Assembly: GCF_029852145.1 (NCBI RefSeq)
Contig: NC_079971.1
Location: 14,658,667-14,722,666 of the forward strand
Reading direction: 5' to 3'
Length of the DNA: 64,000 nt
From: Microplitis mediator
Lineage: Eukaryota; Arthropoda; Insecta; Hymenoptera; Braconidae
In this document: positions 47,913-56,723 of the stretch, in pieces
Layout of the letters: every line of letters begins with the position of its first letter
Numbering within the stretch: the first letter of the stretch is position 1
Translations under genes and position numbers: made by a program
The notes under the pieces: generated by a model
Told to the model about the DNA's origin: nothing
What the model saw: only the letters and a program-made list of their open reading frames with translations
The model's database searches: none

Positions 47913-48469
47913 ATTGGTACTGCACTAAATTATGACAATCTGAATTGAATATAGAAAATATTTTAATTTAGATTAAACGAAAAAAAAAAAAGAATATCCC
48001 TGTGAAACTAATTACTATCCTAATTGGTTAAAAATTCACCTTAACACACAATATAATAACAAAAAAAAAAAATTTTTCAATTGACGTTATAAACTCATAA
48101 AGGTATTCAACCTTCTTTTCTCAAAAAAAAAAAAAGAGGAAAGAAGGGAATCGAATCAAATTTCAAATGAATACTATTTAATAACAAATTCGGCAAATTT
48201 TGAAACACCTGCTTTTAATCTCGATCATTTATTAAATTAAACAGTCGAGAGTAACAAGTTCCATGTAAACTAAATGCGAATGATACTTTGGAATTGTGAA
48301 ATATAAACCGCCCTTAAGAATTTCAAAATTTTGTTGTAAGCGCTACCACGAACCTTTCAAAATATGGGAATTCATATTTTTTTTTTGTTAGGAAACCAAG
48401 AATTGTAAGCCTAAATTTAAGGAATTACATCATATACAGGCATCTACTATAATTATCATAGCTATATAT
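47913..48469 (+). other. Element 1 internal region, continued
   Basis: AT-rich, A-runs at about 47980, 48060 and 48124. No gene. ATATAT at 48464-48469 abuts element 2 and is repeated at 61628-61633. Confidence 0.5.
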
Positions 48470-48885
48470 TGAAACGAAGTTGAGGTCCACCCCTCTAATA
48501 GGGATGAATCAACCGTCCGTTACCCATTTAAATTAAATGGGCCCGTGTCCCTTTTAGCTAGTGAGCTAATAATTCGGTAACAGATCCTGGTGTTACCCGG
48601 TTCGTAAGGACCAGACGACCGGTTGGCTATGAATTTATATATGCAAAAGGCATATAAAGGATCGGGAGTCATGGGGCCTTTATAGGGTATTAATATACCA
48701 GAAAGAGAGATAGACTACAGGTAGTTGCAAATGAGCCAAACTAGTGAGAAGCATAAGAAATTATAGAAGTATAATAATAGTGTTATTATACTTACCTGTG
48801 AGGTGTTGATTCACTGGTGTTGATGATTGAGAGCAATAAATAATTAAGACAATTGTGAGCTCTGTATCACAATTGTCTGGTGTAG

Positions 48886-49256
48886 CTACAAGCAGTTATT
48901 GTAGATAAGGATCGCGGCAGGTACGCGCTTCTGTAAGCAGGTATTACAGGGTAAATCGCGGCAGGTACGCGCTTCCACAAGCAGGTATTGTGGGATGAGA
49001 TCGTGGCAGGTACACGCTTCTACGAGCAGGTATCGTAGGAAAGGAGTGCAGCAGGTATGCACCTCTACAAGCAGGTATTGTAGGCAAATGTCGCGGCAGG
49101 TACGCGCTTCCACAAGCAGGTATTGCGGGAAAAGGACGTGGCAGGTACACGCTTCTACGAGCAGGTATCGTAGGAAAAGGATGTAGCAGGTATACATCTT
49201 ACGGGGTTGCCGTCTTCTACAGGAAAGGTATGTAGGCTAGGAAGTGTAGCAGGTAT
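48886..49256 (-). repeat. Array of about 16 covarying hairpins, 3' LTR
   Basis: Units of about 45 bp, each with two hairpins around the loop GCAGGTA (TACCTGC on the sense strand). Short stems are CGCG/CGCG, CGTG/CACG, GTGCA/TGCAC, ATGTA/TACAT and GTGTA/TACAC. Longer stems are CTGTAA/TTACAG, CCACAA/TTGTGG, CTACGA/TCGTAG and CTACAA/TTGTAG. The loop is constant while stems change in pairs. The Cys-rich ORFs on both strands (103, 68 and 63 codons) are by-products of the repeat. Confidence 0.9.
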
Positions 49257-49427
49257 ACACGAGAATAATCATTTAAGTTAATGATTATTTGAGTAATTAG
49301 AGAACATACTTAAATATTACTGAATACTTAGTCGTAGACAGGTAAGTTAAAGTAAAAAGAAAAGGTTAAAAGAATAAACTTATTTATTATAAAGACATAG
49401 TAGTAGTAAAGTTGAGAAATTAGGTAA

Positions 49428-49462
49428 AGCTGAGTAATTAACGGCGCGCAGGCCTTCTTATA
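49428..49462 (-). promoter_or_regulatory. Promoter copy in the 3' LTR of element 2
   Basis: Same TATAAG (49457-49462) and CTCAGCT (49428-49434) pair as in the 5' LTR. Here it could drive transcription out of the element toward 48.4 kb. Confidence 0.55.
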
Positions 49463-49654
49463 GATTCACGTCGATGCTCATGCGTCGACGTGATGCGCAT
49501 CCCTTCCATTTAAAATTCAAATGGAGAGGGATTATTAAATAATAATAATAATTCAATACAGTTCAGCGGGTAAACCAGGTAAACATGGTAACTACCCTAG
49601 GTAACGGCCTATTATCATGGTGCGATAATGAGGGTTTTCATAAACCTCGTTACA

Positions 49655-49664
49655 CCCCCGGGCC
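49655..49664 (-). promoter_or_regulatory. Short purine-rich tract before the 3' LTR
   Basis: GGCCCGGGGG on the sense strand, directly next to the LTR. It is short and broken by CCC, so an unusual polypurine tract. Confidence 0.4.
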
Positions 49665-50620
49665 AGACTGGAAGTTACTCGGTGACTTTCAGTCGAAAGC
49701 GATTTAAAAAGTACCATGATGATAGGCGATTACGTACAATCAGTCTGTAAATAATAGCAAGATAAATTAAATAATTAATTATTATCAAACATAAATTAAA
49801 GATAGTTAACAATAATTAATTGCAATGTCACTTAGTACTTAATACATTGTATATCAGGTAATACTTGCAGGATTCATTAATATCCTTTTTAAACAAAATA
49901 AAAGTAAGAATACAAAATAATAAACGAGTTACAATAAATTTCAGGTAATCCCGGTATGAAGATATTTGGTTATTTAATCTTAGGATTCATTAATATCCTT
50001 TTTCTTTTTTAAATTAAATAATAATTGAGTCTCAATAAATTATCATATGTTTAACTTAATGTCTCGATATAAAAATATTCATTCATTTGTAAACTAAATG
50101 TTACCTTAATAATAAATGATTTAATGTAATATTATTTATATCTTTCTCTTCATTTTTTTTTTTTAACATTTATAAACTCTATTTTATACGTTATTTTAAA
50201 CAGTCTTAAATTTATTTTAACATCATAAATATATTTATTTGGTATGATATATTATACTTTGTTATTTATGATATATTTTTCTTTTTTTTTTTTTTTGATA
50301 ATATCGGTAATGATATGAATAGTGTTTAGATCGGTAATTATATGTCAGTCTTCGCATTCTGAGGTGTGTAAAAGAAAATAAAATTTTTTTTTTTTTTTTT
50401 TTTTTTTGCAAAGAAAACTTGAGTAATTAAATGAGTTGATAAATAATAATTTTTTTTTTTTGAAATAATAATATGTCTCTCCTCTTTTTTTTTTTTTCTA
50501 AAGTTTTGGGTGAAGCCCAGAGAATAGAGGATGTTGAAATTAAAACATAAAAGTAAGAATAAACTCACTGAACGTGTTACCTCAGGTGCGAGACACTTGG
50601 TTTGATGCAGGTGATTGTGA
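49665..50620 (-). other. Element 2 3' untranslated region
   Basis: AT-rich with poly-T tracts at about 50151, 50285, 50384 and 50482 on the plus strand. No gene. A repeated phrase AGGATTCATTAATATCCTTTTT occurs at about 49869 and 49981; it contains GGATTCATTAATATCC, a near-palindrome. Confidence 0.5.
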
Positions 50621-51352
50621 TTAGGGTGGTAAGATGTCCACGGCTCCTCTGTCTTCTCGGCTCAAGTTAACCCGAGTTCTACAGGCTCTGCATTTAGGGT
50701 CGAAATATGGATGCTGTGTCTTGCATGATAGACAAAATTCTTTCATTAGTTCAAAACCAGCTGATGATGATGATAAATATGGGCAGGAGTTGTTGTTGTG
50801 TCCTACTCGTAGACAACTGGTACAATAATCGTCTCCAAATTTAGCATTGGAACATTCTTGATGGGAATGTCCCTTTCTTTTACATCTGAGACACCCCGTT
50901 GATCCAGGAACAGATGATAATCTGGTCTCGGCGGTTTGAGTTCCCACTGTTCTAGTAGTAGGTGATAATGCTTCAACCTTTTGGCATAATTCTCGCCAAT
51001 AAGTTCTCCAGGTGTCTTCCGGTACAGTGTCACGCAGGTCGTATTGGCTCTCGTGCGTAGATTCTCCAATTTTGATTGTTAGTGGTACGATAAACGGTAC
51101 CCTTGTAAAGTCAGGTAATGTTGTGATAATGGCTGGTTTTGGCGCTGGTTTGAAAGATATATCGCTGATTTCAACCAATTTACTGTCAGGTTGATCGTAT
51201 ACGATAGTACGCCGATGGTCTCTGGTTACATGAAATCGATATAGTAGATTTGGAGTAGTTGGTATATTGGGACCGATAAATGCAGGTGCCTTGAACACGG
51301 GGTTACTCCAATAACGTCGTAGGCTGGATTGATGTGCTCTTTCTTCAGCCAT
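50621..51352 (-). CDS. Element 2 ORF3: zinc-knuckle protein
   Basis: Two hundred and forty-three codons, 126 nt downstream of integrase, in the place where some gypsy elements have env. The C-terminal half has CLRCKRKGHSHQEC and CTSCLRVGHNNNSC, two perfect C-x2-C-x4-H-x4-C knuckles. Then comes CLSCKTQHPYFDPKCRAC, a C-x2-C-x10-C-x2-C cluster. The N-terminal part (residues 1-150) is Pro-rich and unrecognised. No signal peptide or membrane segment is seen, so it is not an envelope. CCHC knuckles bind single-stranded nucleic acid in gag proteins; a role in RNA packaging or chaperoning is inference. It must be translated from a spliced RNA or by reinitiation. The frame is intact. Confidence 0.75.
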   Translation of the reverse strand: MAEERAHQSSLRRYWSNPVFKAPAFIGPNIPTTPNLLYRFHVTRDHRRTIVYDQPDSKLVEISDISFKPAPKPAIITTLPDFTRVPFIVPLTIKIGESTHESQYDLRDTVPEDTWRTYWRELCQKVEALSPTTRTVGTQTAETRLSSVPGSTGCLRCKRKGHSHQECSNAKFGDDYCTSCLRVGHNNNSCPYLSSSSAGFELMKEFCLSCKTQHPYFDPKCRACRTRVNLSREDRGAVDILPP

Positions 51353-51477
51353 TTTTCAGGTTTGGTCGGCTTACAATGAGGTCTCTCGTTCGATGATGGC
51401 ACAGGTTGTGAAGTGTCTCGCCCCTTGGTGCAGTTCAGGTGGTCGACTCTGTGAAATTACAATAATATATTAATTAC

Positions 51478-52614
51478 TCAAGTGTGACGTGTTGATCTTC
51501 TAGGCACTTTTAAATCTGACAATTTATAAGTGCCAATAATTTTATTATTTTCATCACAAACAGTAGCCATGCTTGATGATATAAATTTATTTATAAAAAA
51601 AGGTCCCTTTCTAGGTGGAACGAGCTTACCAGCGATTCCTTCCGCTTTCCGACTCAGAGTTTTCGATTTTATATAGACTTCCGCGCCGACGGTTAAGTTA
51701 GTTTCAGGTCGCGGAGATTTTCGCGCGGTAGTTTGCGCATCTTGTGCTTTTAACATTTTTAATTCAACAAAGTGTCGAATTTCATCTAATAAATTAATGA
51801 GTCGCTCGCGCTCCACAGATTTATCGATTTCAGGTATTAAGGATATGTCGCGATGCAGTTCAAGGTATCTAGGATCTCTGCCAAAATTTAGGAAGGCAGG
51901 ACTGCAGGCGAGGGAGCTGTGAATTGAGGTGTTATAGGCGTATGTTAACTCAGGTAGCCACTCATCCCATTTATTATGTTTATCAGTCAGGTAGGATCGG
52001 ATCATTATTTTTAGATTTCGATTTATTCTCTCGATTGGATTTGATTGAGGAGAATACGGTGGAGTGAACTCGTGTGTGGTCTGAGTTAGATTTAAAAATG
52101 AAGTTACATCTTTATTTGTGAATTCGGTGCCATTATCAGAGATAACAACACGGGCAGGTCCCCATCGTCTAAAAATATCGCGTAAAAATTCTACGGCCTT
52201 TCTACCGGTAGGTTCAGATGTTGCTCGAAGTTCAAGGTAACGAGTATATGTGTCGCATAGTACAAATAAATGTGTTTTGCCGTGAGTTGAACGCGGTAGT
52301 GGGCCGACTGTGTCGATCGATACACATTCCCAGGGTTCAGTGATAGGTCGGTGACCTTCAGGAATGTTAGGAGGGTTGGTGTCAGGTTTATGCAGGAGGC
52401 AGGTTTTACATTTGTTGACAAAGTCACGTGTGTCTTTGTACATTCCTGGCCAGTAGTATTTTAGTGTCAGGTGTTCGTACGTCTTATTAATACCGAGATG
52501 TCCGGACGTATTTGTGTTGTGTATTTCAGTTAATATGTCTTCCCGATTTTCTTCTGGTACAACGAGTTTCCAATTTTCTGGTGATTCTTGTAAATAATTA
52601 AACGGTGTTCGATG
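51478..52614 (-). CDS. Element 2 integrase
   Basis: The open part from the first ATG is 51478-52443 (321 codons), but homology begins at 52614 in the same frame. The upstream 57 codons contain the HNTNTSGHLG half of the HHCC finger, and CKTC completes it. The catalytic core has D in SIDTVGPLP, D in ISDNGTEF and E in NPIERINR, with 34 residues between the last two. AYNTSIHSS and SPAFLNFGRDP follow, as in gypsy integrases. The C-terminus has a VYIKSKTLS...LVPPRKGPFFI strand typical of the GPF/Y region. No chromodomain is seen. It is separated from RNase H by a single TGA at 52615-52617, so it would not be made unless the stop is read through. Confidence 0.9.
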   Translation of the reverse strand, partial: HRTPFNYLQESPENWKLVVPEENREDILTEIHNTNTSGHLGINKTYEHLTLKYYWPGMYKDTRDFVNKCKTCLLHKPDTNPPNIPEGHRPITEPWECVSIDTVGPLPRSTHGKTHLFVLCDTYTRYLELRATSEPTGRKAVEFLRDIFRRWGPARVVISDNGTEFTNKDVTSFLNLTQTTHEFTPPYSPQSNPIERINRNLKIMIRSYLTDKHNKWDEWLPELTYAYNTSIHSSLACSPAFLNFGRDPRYLELHRDISLIPEIDKSVERERLINLLDEIRHFVELKMLKAQDAQTTARKSPRPETNLTVGAEVYIKSKTLSRKAEGIAGKLVPPRKGPFFINKFISSSMATVCDENNKIIGTYKLSDLKVPRRSTRHT

Positions 52615-55047
52615 TCAATAAAAATATAATTTTTCATCGATTATTTTCCATTGTGGGAATCGGTTTGGAAAATCAGTTACGTCTTGAATTTTTCGATTGT
52701 ACCAGTCGTAGCTGATGGCTCGGTACAGAGTACGGTGTGGACAGTTATCGATTTGTATCGTCGCGTCATCGTAAACTTGTGATAACGCGTCCGCGGCTTC
52801 ATTTTCAGTGCCTTTACGGTGAGTCATGGTAATTGGGAAACATAAAAGTTCCATGGCCCATCGCGCAAGTCGTCCGCGCGGATTTTTAATGTCTTTTAGC
52901 CAGGTTAAACTGGCGTGGTCAGTTATTACCGTTACGGGATATCCCTCTAAATATCCCCTCAATTTTTTAAGAGCCCACACGACGGCAAGGCATTCACGTT
53001 CGGTAGTGGTATAATTAGATTCGTGTTTGTTTAATGGTCTCGATATTGCGGTAATGACATATTCGCGGTCTTCTCCCTGCTGGGTTAATAGCGCGGCAAT
53101 ACCAGAGTCGCTTGCGTCGGTGTAAAGTAGAAACGGTAATGTGTAGTCAGGTACTGACAAAGTCGGAGCGTCAAGAAGAGCTTGTTTTAGTTCTTCAAAT
53201 GCGTTTTGTTCTGTCTCCGTCCATTGCCAGGGTGTTTTATCGCTGGTCAATTTATTTAACGGGTTTTGTGCCCGAGTAACGTCTTTTAAATGTCGACGGT
53301 ACCAGTTTACCATCCCCAGAAATCTCCGTAGTTGTTTGCGAGTGGTTGGAGGTGGATATGTGCTGATCGCAGCAGTTTTTTCTGGATCCGGTGAAACTCC
53401 TTCACGCGAAATAATGAACCCTAAGAATTTTATAGATTCTTGACAAAAGTTACATTTTTCACGTTTTATGTCTAATCCGATTTGTCGAAAAGTTTCGAGT
53501 AATAGGCCGAGTATTATCAGGTGGATATCGAAAGTGGGTGTCGCGATTATCCAATCATCCATGTATGATTGGATAAAGTTTTCCCAATAGGCCGGTAGCG
53601 ATTTTTGTTGCAAAAGACGTCGAAACGCCTTTTTGACCTCGTCCATTGCAGCTTGGTACGTCGCGGGGGCAGTTTTTAAACCTTGCGCCATTTTTACGAA
53701 TTCGTAAAAACCTTTACCTTCGACTGCAAATGCTGTTAAATGACGGTCTTCCTCGCGTATTAATATTTGATAATACGCGTTGCTACAATCGATAGTGGAT
53801 CGGTATTCTCCCTCGCGTATAACTTCGAGAACGGTATCCATGCGGACCATGGGATACGCAACAAACTTAGTTACCGCGTTTAGCGGGCGAAAATCGATAC
53901 ACATTCGCCAATGTTCCGGTTTACTTCCGTCGAAGGGTGGAAGTCCTGGTAATGACTTTTTACGTACCATCACTGGTTGACAGCACCATTCACTGGTGCT
54001 TGGCTGAATTACCCCGTCTGCTAGCATATTATCGACAATCATATGCATAGCTTGTCTCACGATTGGTGTCCTGCGGTAATTTTTGACACGAATAGGTTTT
54101 GCATCGGTTAATTCGATTTTATGTTCTACGACGGTGATAGTGCCGAGGGTTGCATTTTTCATTTTTTCGAATTCGCGATCAAGAAATTCATTTAATTGGT
54201 CATGTTCCGTGGTAATAGTTCGATAAATTAATCCCGGTAATTTGGTAGTGTGACTGTGGTAAGTGTCGTCAGTGTGTTTCCAAGTCCACGTATAATTAAC
54301 AGTATTAATTTTTATATGATGTCGTGTCATGAAGGTTAATCCGATTATTATTTCGTCGGTCATGTCTTCGAAAATTTCAAACCAGTCTTCGATGTCAATT
54401 TTATTAATAATAAAGTTCAGGTAAACTCTCCCGGTACTACACGTAGTCGTATTGTCCGCGAGTATGAACGTAGAATTATTTTTAACAGTCTTGAATTTTA
54501 AAGTATTATGAGGAATTAATTTTACGATTTTTCGCGAGATGAAATTTTTATTCGCGCCGGTGTCAAGTATCGCGATGAATGAACGCGTAACGAAAGTAAG
54601 AGTGCAGTTTATTGATCGACTTACTGCGGGTGGAGGTGGCGTGTCAAGTGGTAGATCCACAGGTGTATCGTAGTCATGGAGCTCGGATATGCTGGTAGAC
54701 TTGTCAGCAGTTCTCTTCTTTTTTGCAGCGAAATTCACACAAATTAATTTACAACCCGAGTCATTATTTATATTAACGTCAGTCAGACAGTGGTCGGGAG
54801 AGCAGATTTTTTCGGCACTGATTAGACAACCCATGTCGTCAGTTAAGTCGTCAGTTGAGTCGTCTGATGTGTGTGATTCAGAGTTGTAGTCGGAACTGAT
54901 GCTCCCGGATATCAATTTATCATCCTGGGATAAAGGATGACCGATATTGTTGCACGGCGCATCATTTACTCCAGGAGTTGTTGTAATTGGTTGAAGAGGC
55001 GTTAAAGGTGGTGGGTATGCGTTTGCCCCTTCTCGTATATCGAGCAT
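52615..55047 (-). CDS. Element 2 protease, reverse transcriptase and RNase H
   Basis: Eight hundred and ten codons from the first ATG; the frame extends upstream to the frameshift site. Residues 1-140 are an acidic Ser/Asp linker. Aspartic protease: LDTGAN with catalytic D162. RT about 305-530: FRPLNAVTKF, the STIDCSNAYYQ box with catalytic Asp, and YMDD at 495-498, then FLGFIIS. RNase H about 636-756: YTDASDSG, TERECLAVVWAL, ITDHASL and AADALSQ supply the acidic residues. All key residues are present. It is expressed as a gag-pol fusion through -1 frameshifting. The ORF ends in TGA (52615-52617), and beyond it the same frame continues into integrase. Confidence 0.92.
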   Translation of the reverse strand: MLDIREGANAYPPPLTPLQPITTTPGVNDAPCNNIGHPLSQDDKLISGSISSDYNSESHTSDDSTDDLTDDMGCLISAEKICSPDHCLTDVNINNDSGCKLICVNFAAKKKRTADKSTSISELHDYDTPVDLPLDTPPPPAVSRSINCTLTFVTRSFIAILDTGANKNFISRKIVKLIPHNTLKFKTVKNNSTFILADNTTTCSTGRVYLNFIINKIDIEDWFEIFEDMTDEIIIGLTFMTRHHIKINTVNYTWTWKHTDDTYHSHTTKLPGLIYRTITTEHDQLNEFLDREFEKMKNATLGTITVVEHKIELTDAKPIRVKNYRRTPIVRQAMHMIVDNMLADGVIQPSTSEWCCQPVMVRKKSLPGLPPFDGSKPEHWRMCIDFRPLNAVTKFVAYPMVRMDTVLEVIREGEYRSTIDCSNAYYQILIREEDRHLTAFAVEGKGFYEFVKMAQGLKTAPATYQAAMDEVKKAFRRLLQQKSLPAYWENFIQSYMDDWIIATPTFDIHLIILGLLLETFRQIGLDIKREKCNFCQESIKFLGFIISREGVSPDPEKTAAISTYPPPTTRKQLRRFLGMVNWYRRHLKDVTRAQNPLNKLTSDKTPWQWTETEQNAFEELKQALLDAPTLSVPDYTLPFLLYTDASDSGIAALLTQQGEDREYVITAISRPLNKHESNYTTTERECLAVVWALKKLRGYLEGYPVTVITDHASLTWLKDIKNPRGRLARWAMELLCFPITMTHRKGTENEAADALSQVYDDATIQIDNCPHRTLYRAISYDWYNRKIQDVTDFPNRFPQWKIIDEKLYFY

Positions 55048-55052
55048 ACCAC

Positions 55053-56723
55053 TTACTCGTTTTTTGAGTCACATTCGCACTCTGTGACTAGTACTCCCAC
55101 CTTTCCGCATTTTATGCACAGATCAACCCTTGGATTGGTACAATCGCGTATAGCGTGTGAGCCCTTCTCTCCACAATTTTTGCATATATATGTGGGTGAG
55201 ACAGTGAGGCTATTTTCCCCTCTGGGGTTCTCCTTAGGTGACCTGGATCTGCGTGGAGTGCTGTTGAGCCGGTCCTTAAATTGTACCCTTCGTGGTGTTC
55301 TTGTTTTTTCAGGTGGTGTATAATATTGAGATAATCGCCCAAGACTTTCATCTTGGGAATCTGAGGTTTCTGATGGCGATTGATCTTCGTGTATTCTTCT
55401 TGTAAATCTAGTAGATTTCTTAGATTCGGCAGCTGCCTTGGCTCTCTGAGAGAGTCTTTGTAAAGCGGTTCTTACAGCTGAATTTAGTTGAGAATACGTC
55501 TTGGTATGTGGTGCTAATGAGTCGAGTTGTGCTTGAATGTCATAAGCCAGTCTTGCTCTTATTACTAGCACTTGGTCTTCTTCGGATGGTGCTTTGGCCA
55601 TTTCTTGATATTTCATCATAGTTTCTTTGATGAATTCCTTTGGGTCTTCGCGATGCTGTTGATACGTGGTCATGATTTCCTGGCTTATATCCAGGTCAGT
55701 TTTACCGAGTGTAAAATAATCGATGTATGATTTTGCGAAGTCTTCCCATCGGTGCCATGTGTGCTGGTATTGTCTTACCCAGTACCCCTCTGCTTGGTAC
55801 ATGGCAGTTTTGGCAAGTGTGAGATGTTCAGTTTCTGTCAATCCCAATTCTTTTCCGAAATCAGTTAACGCTCGGAGATATTCCCGGGCTTTTAGATTCG
55901 TGCATGGGTATGTCAATCCCCGTTGTCTTAGTGTAGCTTCCGCGGCGGCAATATTTTTCGCGAAGTTTCGTTGATTGTTGTACTCTGTCCCGTTCGCTGA
56001 TTGGTTAATGGTCATATGTGGGCCGTCATTTCGCGGTTGTTGGTGGTAGCTGGAGTTCGCGTTTGGCGCGATACCGCGAGGGGAGTTTGGTAGTGGTGGT
56101 GGACCCGATGCGTGAGAAGTGGGTCGTGAATTACTCGCGGCAGCAATTTCTTGGATGATTTCGGCGGTAATGTCGGCAGGGTTGACGTGTACGTTAGGTT
56201 GTCTGTCAGAATTTATTTCTTCCAGGAGTCGAAGGTCTTCGAGTCCTAGATCGCCACGAGTGCGCGCTCTCTTTAGCATGTACGTGGTACATCGAGCGTA
56301 TAGACCGACAGTTTGATTGGTCTCTTTTATGTGGTTATTTACTACGGTCTGGCCTTGTCGCATCTCGTCCATGTCCGTTTGTAATTGTCGTATTTGTCTT
56401 TGGGCGTCATGGTAACCTCTTATACATTCGTCTATCTGTATGCTCATCTGTTGCATGATAGCGTCATTAGATAGGAATCGTCGGTCAATGACAGTCGTCA
56501 GGTTGTGGAGGTCGAATGGAGAAGGTATTGATGACGATAAAGTTTGTTGTTCGCGCCCATTTGGTGTTATTTGTCCTTGGTCAGTCGCGATTACTTGTAC
56601 ATTCGCGTCGATAGGGAATTGTAAATTATTCATCGCGTTGTCCGCATTATAAGGATCGTTAAGATCGCGATTCATCTCGTTAGATGGATTTTGACGATGT
56701 TCCATATTTATAAAATAGGTCAC
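55053..56723 (-). CDS. Element 2 gag
   Basis: Five hundred and fifty-six codons. Residues about 100-185 are Gln-rich and probably coiled (QIRQLQTDMDEMRQG). Capsid-like helices at about 255-440 include YWVRQYQHTWHRWEDFAKSY and DPKEFIKETMMKYQEMA, the usual gypsy gag pattern of W and F helices. A basic SR/RR-rich stretch follows (about 445-505). The C-terminus has CKNCGEKGSHAIRDC, a knuckle with one extra residue (C-x2-C-x5-H-x4-C). A second copy, CIKCGKVGVLVTEC, has V where His is expected. The nucleocapsid zinc binding may therefore be altered, which is interesting next to the well-formed knuckles of ORF3. The start is the first ATG; M7 (MEHRQN) is also possible. Confidence 0.85.
   Translation of the reverse strand: MTYFINMEHRQNPSNEMNRDLNDPYNADNAMNNLQFPIDANVQVIATDQGQITPNGREQQTLSSSIPSPFDLHNLTTVIDRRFLSNDAIMQQMSIQIDECIRGYHDAQRQIRQLQTDMDEMRQGQTVVNNHIKETNQTVGLYARCTTYMLKRARTRGDLGLEDLRLLEEINSDRQPNVHVNPADITAEIIQEIAAASNSRPTSHASGPPPLPNSPRGIAPNANSSYHQQPRNDGPHMTINQSANGTEYNNQRNFAKNIAAAEATLRQRGLTYPCTNLKAREYLRALTDFGKELGLTETEHLTLAKTAMYQAEGYWVRQYQHTWHRWEDFAKSYIDYFTLGKTDLDISQEIMTTYQQHREDPKEFIKETMMKYQEMAKAPSEEDQVLVIRARLAYDIQAQLDSLAPHTKTYSQLNSAVRTALQRLSQRAKAAAESKKSTRFTRRIHEDQSPSETSDSQDESLGRLSQYYTPPEKTRTPRRVQFKDRLNSTPRRSRSPKENPRGENSLTVSPTYICKNCGEKGSHAIRDCTNPRVDLCIKCGKVGVLVTECECDSKNE
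55056..55065 (-). promoter_or_regulatory. -1 ribosomal frameshift site between gag and pol
   Basis: On the minus strand the heptamer A AAA AAC (55059-55065) lies in gag phase (TCA AAA AAC), two codons before the gag stop TAA (55053-55055). Slipping -1 leads exactly into the pol frame. The same heptamer is used by MMTV at gag-pro. A CTCG-ATATA-CGAG hairpin lies shortly downstream; whether it stimulates slipping is unknown. Confidence 0.75.

Larger units (their letters stand above)
48470..49654 (-). repeat. 3' LTR of element 2
   Basis: Identical by eye to the 5' LTR. It holds the hairpin array (48886-49256) and a longer hairpin GACAATTGTGA/TCACAATTGTC at 48848-48877. Confidence 0.9.

Noticed and set aside
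48886..49197. Cys-rich repeat protein ORFs in the LTR (also 60859-61170 and plus-strand frames)
   Set aside because: The frames stay open only because the repeat unit is about 45 bp; both strands are open at once, and the stem covariation does not keep amino acids constant. Better explained by the hairpin array.
48886..49256. CRISPR-like array
   Set aside because: Repeats and intervening parts vary together as paired stems, there are no unique spacers or cas genes, and the context is an animal LTR retrotransposon.
50621..51352. Envelope gene of an errantivirus
   Set aside because: No signal peptide, transmembrane segment or furin-like site; the protein is a zinc-knuckle protein.
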